Source: Antedon mediterranea
Lineage: Eukaryota > Echinodermata > Crinoidea > Comatulida > Antedonidae
Length of the DNA stretch: 64,000 nt
Assembly: GCF_964355755.1 (NCBI RefSeq)
Contig: NC_092675.1
Span: 24,096,412-24,160,411, forward strand
Direction: 5' to 3'
This document shows positions 37,701 through 49,700 of the stretch, one piece after another. Each line of letters begins with the position of its first letter. Position 1 is the first letter of the stretch. The translations under genes and the position numbers were made by a program. The notes below the pieces were generated by a model. That model was not told where the DNA came from and searched no databases. It saw only the letters and a program-made list of their open reading frames with translations.

Positions 37701-40700
37701 GCAGCTTTCTCTTCTCGTTTTCTTCTTTCTTTCTCTTGGATCTACAACAAGGTAATAAGAATATTTTGCAATGAATTATTTATTATTATTTATTCTCTTC
37801 TTGATAATTTTTATACTGTATATACAGTATATTTTTTGTTGTCTTGATTGATGAGTTTTTTTGTAGTCTTGAAGTTCATAATTATTTATATTTTCCATAA
37901 TAATGAAACAAACAAAAGAATTTACCTGCAATAGAAGTTCATCTTGGTAGCTTCTAGAGCCACCTTTTTTCTGAGGTGTCTTCGAATCATCACCTACAAA
38001 TCCTTGAATTGATGACCGTCCATTTTTCTGAATTGGTCTGAAAATAAAAATAATGATATACACAAAAGTAATGAACAATCAGGGATACAATTTCACTAAA
38101 GTAAGAATAATTAATTAAAATTCATCCATATAAACATGTTACAGTATTATTAAGGTACTATAATAAGAATGTCTTACTGAGTAGGTCTTGGATTGAGTGT
38201 AGAATTGTAACCCTGATTCAATGAATTTCCATTTTGTGGAGGATTATCTTGACCCCGTCCATATGGAGACACACCTAAATATCCATCATTGTAACCATTA
38301 TAGTATGGGTTTATTCCAGATGGAGGACCTAAAAAAATAACAAGAACAATTTCAGTTGAAAATGACTTCTTAAAAGGTAAGGCATTAAAATAGAAAATGG
38401 CAAACTGTTTGTTTGTCCCTAATTTTATTTTAATTACATACATTTTTGAATTATCATAACAATAGTTATCATGTAATGTAATTCCTTGATACTTCAATTT
38501 GACAATTATATTCAGTAACAAAGAAATAAAATAAAAAATTGATCAAACGAAAAAAAGATGGCTGACTTAAAAGAAAAAAAGTGTCTACAATTTCAGTAAG
38601 CTAACACTAGTTTAGTTTGTCCTTGTATGTATTTATTATTGCACAGCAGGTGTACAGTATACATTCAATGTATTTTAAATTCTTGACTTCAATTGATGAT
38701 AATTATAATAAACCATTAAAGACAGAAAAATAGGCGTCCCTTACCAATTCAGTGCATCACAGATTGCAAATTGAATAAAGGAAAACAAAACAATTAGAAC
38801 AAACAAATTATTTGCAATGATTAACAAACTTCTTTAACTATTCATGTAAATTGATTTTCGGCAAAATAAGAAAAAATACATTTAAATAATTTCTGAACAC
38901 ACCATACATATATAACAGTGACTTTATGCAAGGTTGATGTACACAAAAAAAAAAGTGACATATACCATTAGAAGGTGGATCTTCATGAGCTTTCTTTTCC
39001 AGAAATGTTTTAAAAACTGAGAGCATGTGTCAAAATAAAATCCAATAAAATAAGAAACTTAATAATACATGTGTTTACAATATTATTACAAATTAATTAA
39101 ACTAATATAACAACTTTAATTTAATTAATTCCATTGTTTGTGCACAGCTACAGTTATCTTATTAAACTATTCGTTCCACAATTTTTAAAATAATAATAAC
39201 AAATGTAGAAATAATTATTGAAAAAAAATATTTATATTGTACACTCCCAATTTATTTCATAAACTTTATCATTATATTGTACACTAAAACCAAACCAAAT
39301 TACTTTCATAAGGTGATTGCTTGAACTCTGACACTCCGGTTGTATGAGCTAAAAAGTAGTAAAAATAATTACGGTCTTTGTTAATAATTCATTATTTTAA
39401 TAAAAGGAAGCAAAGCAAACAGGAACATGTACTGTTTAGCAGAAATTATAATTCATACTCTATGTACCAAGGAAGCAATATTTGACAGTTAAATTTCTAC
39501 CTAGTTTCAATGACATACCCTATCCAAATAGATCTATCCAATTTTAACAACCATAGAACCAATTCAAAATCCATGATACAACAAGTATTGAAATTACCAA
39601 AAAGTAATATCACAAATGAACATTACCAATTAACAAACTAGAACCCCTTTCTCACAGCCAAGTTCTGTAAATATACCCTTAGCATGATTCCTCCATGCTT
39701 TTGTAACATTCTGTTATTAGTCAAACCACCTAGCGACCAAGAATGCAGGGACCCCATGAAGGGAAAATAAATGTTATTTCTCAATCTTTATTTGAGAGAG
39801 TTTCTTTTGGTTATTGAAGTGTATCCCCAAGAACAAAATAAACAGTATTTAAATCAAAAATAGGTGTTTTATAGGCAATGAATGTATTAAGACAAATAAA
39901 GGCAAAAAGGATATAGTTATAAACAAAAAGAAAATTTGTTCTGGGGATATAAAGCATTTTGTTGGAAACAAACTGTACTAAACGTGAGAAAGGGACTAAG
40001 AATGTTGATTGCAATGTTCCTAAAGCACTGTTGAATCAGATCACAACACGCAATGATTGGATGCACATCTACACAGGATATAAATAATATTTAAAGCTAC
40101 ATCATTATTAAAGCTTTACAATAACTGCTTCAATAAAAAGAGTTAAATATATCTAAATGTATTTTTATTAGAAGTTTAACAAATTAAATTAATGCCATAA
40201 CATTAGTTAGTGAATAAAAAACAATAAATTCAAGTAAAAACAAATCTAAGAGACATTGTTTTTGAATACGATTTACTCCAAAAATAAACCTAAGCAACAA
40301 AAGTTATTACTGTATTTGCAGAAAGTAGGACACAAATAATAAAAGGTACTGGCAACCAAACAAACATTATGCAATTTTGCCAAAGCTTCATTAAACGTCC
40401 ATGATCAACATAAAATACAGTTTTCTATAAAAAAATAAGTTGTAGTTGTACATAAACCACAGCAACAACCATTTACCCTCTTCTAATACTTCATTTATTT
40501 CAATCCTACGAAGAATGTCTGAGATACAAAAAGTGAAAATAGTGATAAATGAAATATCAGACTGTTAAACACATTTACACTGCTAATAGTTACATTTAAA
40601 ACTTTTATCTTTCATATTTTTTATTTTAGTTAAAAATCAAAAAATCAAAATAATGGATCTGTATCTTTTGATGAATCTGAAAAAGAAATAATTATGGGTT

Positions 40701-43700
40701 TAGGTCTGATTGTGAATGGTTTATGAAATTGTAGATCACCATTTTTCTTCTGCAAAATAAATAACAAAGATTTCATTTTTAACACTGAATTGGCAACAGT
40801 AGAATATTGCATACTTTACTACTACATACATTCATTTGTTAGATGTTAGTGCAACCAATGTACTGCATGTCACAAGAATGCAGACAAAGATCTAAAATAA
40901 GAAGGAACCTGAAGTAAAACAGAAACTTAATATACAGCATTTGCTATAGAATAAATAAAGAAAGAAAAACACTTGGAACACCCGCAGAAAAACAGGGTCT
41001 GAGATGTAAAAGTCTTCTCCGAAAGATGACCTTTTAAGGAAGCAAAATCCAGATGAGTAAACTGGACCTCCAGTTTAAGTCCTTATCAAAGAAAGGACTA
41101 TTATGGTTGAGAATGGGCTTTGAACCTGTGCCGATTCTATAGCTATAAAAGCAATTTTTTTTTCTGTTTTGCCATGAGCAATTAAAACAAAACCTAAGCC
41201 TCTCACTTTATCACTCTTATTTACATTAGACACTATATTTATTCTAGTATTAAAATCTAGAAAATATTTTAAGATAATTGCACATTTTACATTACCAAAA
41301 TAGCAATAACAATATAACAAAAAGAAGAAGAAATGCTTATTTATTTACTGCAGATCTAAACTGAAAAATTAATGAATATCAAAAGCATTTCTAAGAAAAA
41401 GTAAAATTAATTATACCTTGGGGTGAATCTCCTGGTCTTGATACAACTTAGAAAAACATATATTTTGTTAAAGTTTCATTTTGTATAATTTTATTTCATT
41501 TTAAAAGCAAATTAGTAGAAACAGAACATTTTTTGAGATATCAACGAATCTAATAAACACAGAAGGCAATCATTGTATTGAACAGAGTTTTAAACTGTTC
41601 ATATTCTAATTATGTCGGTAGTACAATATATTTAAGACTATAAAAGCTGTACATTTACCACCAAATTGCTCAACTGGTAAAGTTGCTAAATTAGAGCCTG
41701 TTAAAAAAAGATATGAAAACCTTAATAAAGATACAGGATACATACAAATATTTGATATACAATTGTTTTTACACCTGTCTATTTAATACATACCAAACAA
41801 TAAAAAAAAAACAATAATAATAATAAAAAAACAGTGTCAGTAGTTAGGACTAGATTTACCTAAGATATGCCTAAAATACCATATTATCTTACTAGAACAA
41901 AAATCGGAATCATCTAAGTATGCATGTGTGCAATCGCATGTGTGGCCTATCAATTATATTACTTCAAAAGATCTTTCATTTTAAGTTAGCAATAGGGAGG
42001 TTTCGCAATCTTACGAATACGATAACGTCACGCACACGTATTCGTTTTTCCTAAGCCAGGAAAAATCTGTTTCACATGGCAACGAAATATTGAGGGCGCC
42101 GCCCAAAATATGACTGCGGTAATTTTAGCGAAACGACAGGTAAGTGTTGCTTGGTGCTTGGCTGCCTAGGCTTAGCGTAACATCAAAGCGAGTGAGGACT
42201 TTAAAAACTGCTATTTAAAAAAAATTGACCTGGCATTTTAGTAAATTACTTTAGTAAATTACTTTCAATAAATCTATAATTATATTATAATCATGAATCA
42301 TTCCTGATTCAAATGCAAAATGTGCAAAATAGATCAAAAACTATACTCGTTTTGTAGTTACGAATATGACTGGTGATATTCGTCAACACGAATACGCTTT
42401 ACGAATATGAAATGGGGATCAGTTTAAAAGTTTCACAAATGTGTGACGTATCCGTTTTCGTTATCAGATTCGTAAGGTTGCAAAACCTCCCTATTATCTC
42501 ACTCATTTCACTGAGTACATTTTATCAATTTATGATTAAAGTAAACAAAACATTTCATTTTTATTACAATAAAAATAAGTTATAAAAGTTTAAAACTTTA
42601 CCTGGTTCTCCTTCCATTGGGTTTCGATGTCCATAATATGAATAAGGATCAACAGAATCAGATTTATATTGGTATCGCTCAAGTTCAAATGGCCTGAAAG
42701 GTGTTATAAAAAGAGAATGATTCCTATAACATACGCCACATATCGAGACAGTCTATATACAAAAGCAGGCAGAAAAAAATGTGCCAAAAGTGGAGTTGTA
42801 TAATTCGGTCAATTAGGATTTGTTATTACAGCAAAACAAGTCCCAGAAGTTAAGATTTGACTAAATAATCTGCAAAACCGTAAAAAGAAACCCATTTCTT
42901 GGTTTGGCTATTGGGAATAGAAGATTGAGATGTACTTACTTTTCTAGCATTGGGGCTTTAGACTTGAGGAATGCAGCCTCAAGGCCTAGATCTTGTGCTG
43001 GTGGTGGCACATATGGCTGATTCATTTGTGGGGCAAATGAAGGTTGATACTTGGTGTTCTGTGTTGTTGTATTATAACCATGTGGAGGTGCTTGCCGGCT
43101 GTTTCCATGTTTTGATAAGCCTTTTAGACGATCAGGCTGATGGTAGAAACATGTAAAAAAAACAGTTTAATTTTAAAATCAATATTTGCAATGAAAAGTT
43201 TTGGAGTAGCTGGAGATAAATTAAATACACTATATAGAGAATTCTATGAACTATGACAAAGTACTTTAAGCAGAAAACTATATTTATAAATAAGTACTAC
43301 AAGAATCATTGCAATCAACTAAATTCATTGCTATAGTGGCTGAAAACAATTTAAAAATACTCACCAATTTCTCAGGATCTTGGAGACCAGTTGCATTGAC
43401 CTTTAACCCTTCTTCTCTTTCTCTGTAACACATGAAGTATTTGAATGAGATATTCGAATGAGATATTTCTTTCGTGGATATACAATGCTACATTTCTCCC
43501 AAAGCAAGGGTTTTGGTACCAATATTTGCCGGATTAAATTAGCTTTAACCGGAATAAAAAATGGTGCAAGAAAATTATACATAAATAAAAACCTATCTAG
43601 TAAGTGGTAGGTAAGGCCTAGCCATTTAAAATCATAGACCAAATGCAATCGAAAACTATATTTTGTTAATTGAATCGACGAAGTACAATATTATTAGACA

Positions 43701-46700
43701 GTTTTTCATTTAGTAGTTACATCTCATATAGTATATCAATAATTTGGTACTTCGCTTAATTAATTGATTGGAATTGATTTCAGAATATTCTTTTTTTAGC
43801 TTAAATTGAATAGAAAAAAAACCCCTAAAGGCTGATAAATGATATGTGTACTTACATGTTTCTGTTTCTGTGAAGATAACATAGCAGAAATTGTTATAAT
43901 AAAGCAAGGCACAAAAATATAAACAAAACATAAATTGAAATAGCAACTAAATTAATATCTACTTTGTACAATCGCATGAATGTTTTAATATCTATTAATT
44001 TCTACAATGTATGCATTTCCCGGTGAAAATTTAGACAGGCACAATGCTTTTATATTTGGTCTGAAATTATTTACTTCATCTATTATTCAATTTGCATATA
44101 CACAGGATGATTAAAACCAAGTGTCTGAGTAAGGGGTACTTTTTATTCACTGTTTACATAGCAAATTAAGTAAACCCTGAATTATAAAGCAAGCTTCTGA
44201 AACACATTTCAAATGGCACTAACAATGGCATTTTAAAGCTGTCTATTTTCAAATTGAATTTTTGCATATGTCATGAGGAAAATTGTTTATTGTTAAATGT
44301 TAAGTGTCATTTGATGTGGATGAATTAGCGCACCCATCTCTACTATGCTATATTTCCAAGTAAAAAATGTTCAAATAATCTTTTATTTTGTATGTGTATT
44401 GGATAATTAATTTGAAATTTGTAATAAGCATCCTTGATATAGCAAGCAGCAGTGCAGTAATCTCTCTATTATACCCTTGAATAAAAATTTTCCGACTGAA
44501 ATATGATTGTTATTATTAATTATTTATCTCAAACACCAGTAGCTTGAATATGCTATGTGTTGCAAACTGAACTAACCTTCGTTTTGTTTCCTTGGCCTCT
44601 TCCATTTGTTTCTCTAATTCTTTACGATATTCTTCTTTCTTTCGTTGAGATGCACTTTGACTTTGCCGATGACCTGAAACAATATGCAGCATGACACCAG
44701 TTACCCTTTTCAATTGTATTTAAAATTAATATACCTTTCTTTAATTGTAAGCTTGAACATACTAAAATAAGAGTGAACAAAAATTCAATGTTGACCACGC
44801 AAGCTTTCTGGGTAACAGATTGTGACGTACAGTATGCCAAATACCAATATACAATGGTGCTTCCTTTCTGGGAAGAAAACTGTGTAGAATGACTTACCAA
44901 TAAAAAAACCCTCATCTTCTGCGGATTTAGGCCGTGGTTTTCTGGTGTTAACTGGTTCTGGTTGATTATTCTGGACTGGCCTGTTGAGATATATATAATA
45001 ATAGAAACTAATTTATAATCTAATAATCGATATTGGTTTCTAATATCCCTGGCTAACAAAAATGTTATATACAATCTTGACCTTCAACATCATACTATAC
45101 ACGCAGACTTAAAGTTTTCAATAGGTTCTTTTCAGTAAAATCATTCAAAAAGTTGTTGAAACTATTGTAGTTCATCAGAAAGCAATCTATACTATAAGAG
45201 AGAATTTGTATATTTTTTCTATATCAAAATGACAGAAATTGTATCCTAGTGTAGCCTAGAATGTGCACTATTGCTATGCTTTATTGTTATGCTAAAGAGC
45301 ACAACATTAAGAATTTTCAACATAAAGGTGACAATATACCTGTCCATTTCTGGCATGGTTCTACTTCTTTCCTCTCTAAGATTTTTCTGTAAAAATAATA
45401 CTTATAACGTTAAGTTTATAAATTACAAAACAGAACTGTAAAATCGGCTTTATGGATAGTTCCAGCTGGAATTTAAAAGTGACTTTCAATTGTTTATCTT
45501 TACAATGATAATCTCAAACATTCTGGCAGTTATTAAACAACTCAATATTTATAGTGATCTGGACTTTGTGGATTTTGGGTCAACATTCAAATTCAAATGA
45601 AATGAATAAAACTTACATTGTCAATATCATCATATGGATCATCTCCTTTTGAATAACGCCCTCTACCACTATATTCTTCAAATCTAACTCTCCTGGAGTA
45701 ACAAGAAATTCAATTAAAAGACAAATGAATATTTTATTCAATTATTTTATAAAGAAAATTAATACGTAGGTTATACAGTGGTGAAGAAAAATAAGCACAT
45801 TTTTTTTTTATTGTTGAACAATTTATATAGGCATTTATAAATGATGGTTATTATGACAATACTAATTCTTTCCCACTATACCATATCTATCCAAAATCTG
45901 CAAAAAAATACTGAACACAAGATACTATTGAGTAAAAAATATATATAAAAACAATTTAATCAATTACCTATCATCATTATCCCTTTCATCTTCATATCGA
46001 TCATAATATCTCCGCCTCTGAAATGCAAATCATTATTAAACAAGGCCATATAGATGGCTGCAGTCGCGTGCTCATTAGTGTTTACCGACCGACCAACCTA
46101 CCAACTGACCGAAATTACTGAACATGTTTAAAAATGTTGGAATGTTTAAAAACATTTATATTTTTTTAATTTACACGTGCGTAGCCTGTCACTTTTGACG
46201 TGCTCGTATAACGTAATTTCGAGTTGAAAAGTAAGTCAAGAAAACAGAAATCGGGCAAATAGAGTGCGCATCGAAAATAAATTTTGAAAATTTTAAGCGC
46301 GCGTACGCATGCGTTACATGCGCTACGCATGTAATTGTATTGCCATATGATGATTTATGCCCTGAAATTTATGAGTACCAAATTTTATTTAATTGTGATT
46401 CATGGTTGTGAAGATATGATTACAAACGTGATTTCGTTAAATCGTGCGTAGACCGCGTAATTTTTTATTGCGCACCGTGAAAACATAACCACATCGATTC
46501 CTGGCCATAAGGAATATACTGTGAAAAATTGACTTAGCTAGATTAAACTGATATCAAGATAAGGTCAGAAAGCGATAAAACGCATAGTGATACCGGACCG
46601 ACAGACCGACCGACCGACATAGTGAACTATAGAGTCGCGTCCACGCGACTAATAAATGCAGGGTTGTGTAACAAATCAGGTTTGTAAATGGCCTAATGCA

Positions 46701-49700
46701 TTCAAATTATTGTAGTCAAAACCTTTCTAAAAGGTTAAGTCTAGAAAGCAGAAGAAAGGTCTAAGTACAGTAAAGAAAAAGAACCGAGTTCAAGCACTGG
46801 AAATATTAGAAAATGCACCAAACCAAAGGGATCCAAGGATAACCTATTAATGAATTTTGATTGGCATTGCACATTGTTTATTCAGAATAGGTTGTAGTTG
46901 ATGATACAGCAGTAGTTTTCTTTGAATTATCATGTAATTGCTATATCATAATATTCCTTAGATATATACTTACACTAGGTCCAGGTCGATTTAAGTAGGG
47001 GTCACTTATAGAAGGCTGAATACCCCTTTCTCTATAGTAATCCATATCATCATCGTATCGCCTAAATATAGAAGGAACAAAGGAATGATATTATTTACTA
47101 ACATGATATTAATACTAAACAAATATACGTGGTGTACCGGAAACTTTATATCAACATTTGATTTCGCCATGCAAACCTTCAAACAAGAGTAATTAGTGAA
47201 CAAATAATGTATGACAAACGATTACATCTATGCCAAAATAGAAACCATGAATGCCTTTTTTTGTATTGGAGGATGGAAATTTCATGTGCTTCTTCTGCAC
47301 ACTTTGTGCTTATGAGTTAACCTACAGGTTTTTATAAGGATCAGGATACACTGTAGCAAAACAGAGCAGATCGTTTGTTACTCAAAGATCTTACCTGTAT
47401 CGAGCCTCTTCTTGCCTTTTCCTTCTTAAGATATCATCATAATCTAAATGAACTGGTGTTCCCCATCCTCGTCGTGGTGGCGGTGGAACGTCATCGTAAT
47501 ACCTCCGTGGTGGTGAATGGTCATCATAACGAGGAAGAGGAGTTCTGGATTCTTTATTATCATAATGATGTGATCGTTTAGGACGGGAAGTATCGTAATA
47601 GTGCTCTGCATGCCTAGGCCGAGGAGATCCTGATGTATTTTCTGAATACCCATTAATATCTCTGGGACTGTGATCTTTCTGGACTTTTGGTGACTGTCTA
47701 TCAACGCCATTCATATTACGCTATTAAGCAGAAGAAAAAGGAATTATATTCATCGTGTCATGAAAGAATTTTATTTTTTAGTTTAAGATTGGACTTGGGT
47801 TGGGAAATTTATCAAAATTACAACTACTTACCTGATCTGATTCAGTAGTGCCTCATGATTTGGGGTGTAATTGATAAAATAAAATATTCAATCAAATAGA
47901 GGTTTTACCCCTGTTGGCATTGGCATTAGTTGTTACTGAAAATGATAATAATCTCCAGATTAGCAAATTAACCAGTGAGCACCATCTTACTTACAATTTT
48001 CTGTTCATCTGATACAGACTGTCCATTATTCTTTTGCCCTTTCTGTTTTAAATATTCATTGTACTCTTGATTGCGTTGACGTCTAGCATTCAATTTGGCC
48101 GAGTTCCTTTCACCAATACCCAAGCTGTTTGTAGCATTCTCATTTGGACTTTGCTTTTGATTTCTTCCATTTTCAGGACCAGAACGCATTTTTTTCTAAT
48201 TAAAATAAACGTGGTGAACATGCAGTTAAATTTCTTCTAATCAGTATACTGTAATAGAATCAGAACAGGCCGGTGCATAACGATGTTTATTTTAAAAAAC
48301 ACACCAAGGAAATTCTTGCCATAAAATAAGTCTCTGAAATTGGAACAGTTGCTGTGAGATACAACTTTGGCACAATGATGCTAGTAAATTTAGTAGATTA
48401 TGAAACAAATTTCACCAAACATTTCTGACTGGACCTGGATTTAATTGTATATCACCTGACATTAGTAGAAGTGTATTAAGAGACATACAAGTGTATTAAT
48501 ATACATATCATGTGTATTAATATTAATATATTATGTGCTATCTGCAATTATCCTTACCTCCTCCAAGAACCTCTTATATTCTTCACGGCGTTCAGCGTTT
48601 AACTTTTCTCTAAGGTTTGTATAACTTCCTCTGGGTAAAGCTCTTCCATCATCTAATAATAATAATTGTCTATTTTTGTTTTCTTCAATAAAGTTTAGAA
48701 TTGGTGATACTACACACTGTAGGACTTGTCTTTTTAAAATTGTAGGTGTGCTACAAATTGCACTCCTCAATACATCCAGGAGTGCTGTAGGTGTGCTGTT
48801 TGTATTTTAGTGTCTAGAGTTTACCAAATTTAAGTGTGTTGTAAATCATACTCCTCAAGGGCTCACCTCAAACAAAAAGGCCTGTGTCACAGTAATAACT
48901 GAGGATGTGGAAGGTTGTGAATACAGGCTGCTAGTTAAAGAGAGAAGAATGGAAGTTTGAGATCTACTAGTTACCTTGCTTATTTGATTGAGCTGCATCT
49001 TTGTTTGACCGAGCAGTTTGAATGATTTCATTTGATCCAGATACACCCAATATATCTCTTCTCATGTCATGTGACTACAAATAAAAAACAACAAACCATC
49101 CCAAAAGTTGTTACGTCTGATCTAAATTAAAATTTATTTTTCAGACTACACCAGAGGTCACAACAAAAATTAAATGTCGCGAGACTTTTCAAAGCATAGT
49201 TGAACAACCAAATTATAAACAATGGGTACTACTGTATACGCCATGCAATGCTGATGTGCATAGAGTAGGTCTCACTTTTTAGTTAAAACATAAGGCGCCA
49301 TAGGAGAATAAATGGTAAATGATGATCTAGGCTTTATCATTTAGTAAAACAATCGGGAGAATTTGCATATTAGCAAAAGAAGGGAGATCACTTGAAATAG
49401 GAAACGATTATTATAGAAAGTCTGAACTAAAATGTTACTGAACTGGTCAATTAACTTTCAAGGAGAAAGTGTTATAGTAATGTAAATACACTTTTATTTA
49501 AATTTGTTTTATTTACAAGAAGCCGACTCCATTTTCATTTAACACATCAATATATACTATAATTTACCTTCGCCAAGGAGGTACAGTATATGTAATCGGT
49601 AGCGTGTGTTTGTTTGTTAGCAGGATTACTCAAAAAGTAATTACAAGATCTTTACCAAAATGAATATACAGATAGTCAAGGACCATTCCATTAAATTTTG

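Larger units (their letters stand above)
42940..47061 (-). other. CSPP1: CSPP1 exons 6-13
   Basis: Exons: 46974-47061, 45968-46017, 45617-45692, 45340-45386, 44898-44980, 44577-44673, 43365-43422, 42940-43136. They cover residues 273-505: Arg/Asp/Tyr-rich disorder, the [19 protein letters not shown] helix and the start of the Pro-rich segment. Confidence 0.92.

Noticed and set aside
39811-40014. Minus-strand ORF with [16 protein letters not shown]-like at first sight
   Set aside because: Too short and without any catalytic motif; no tail or target duplication seen.
40732-40760. Ten-nt exon-like AAGAAAAATG flanked by GCAG and GTGA on the minus strand
   Set aside because: It would shift the CSPP1 frame, and neighbouring exons 16 and 17 join in frame without it.
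44622-45074. 150-codon minus-strand ORF
   Set aside because: It reads CSPP1 exon 10 in the wrong frame and then runs into exon 11 through intron sequence.
47832-47851. Extra CSPP1 exon before GTAAGTAG between exons 4 and 5
   Set aside because: The only acceptor that fits gives 20 nt and shifts the frame between two phase-0 exons.
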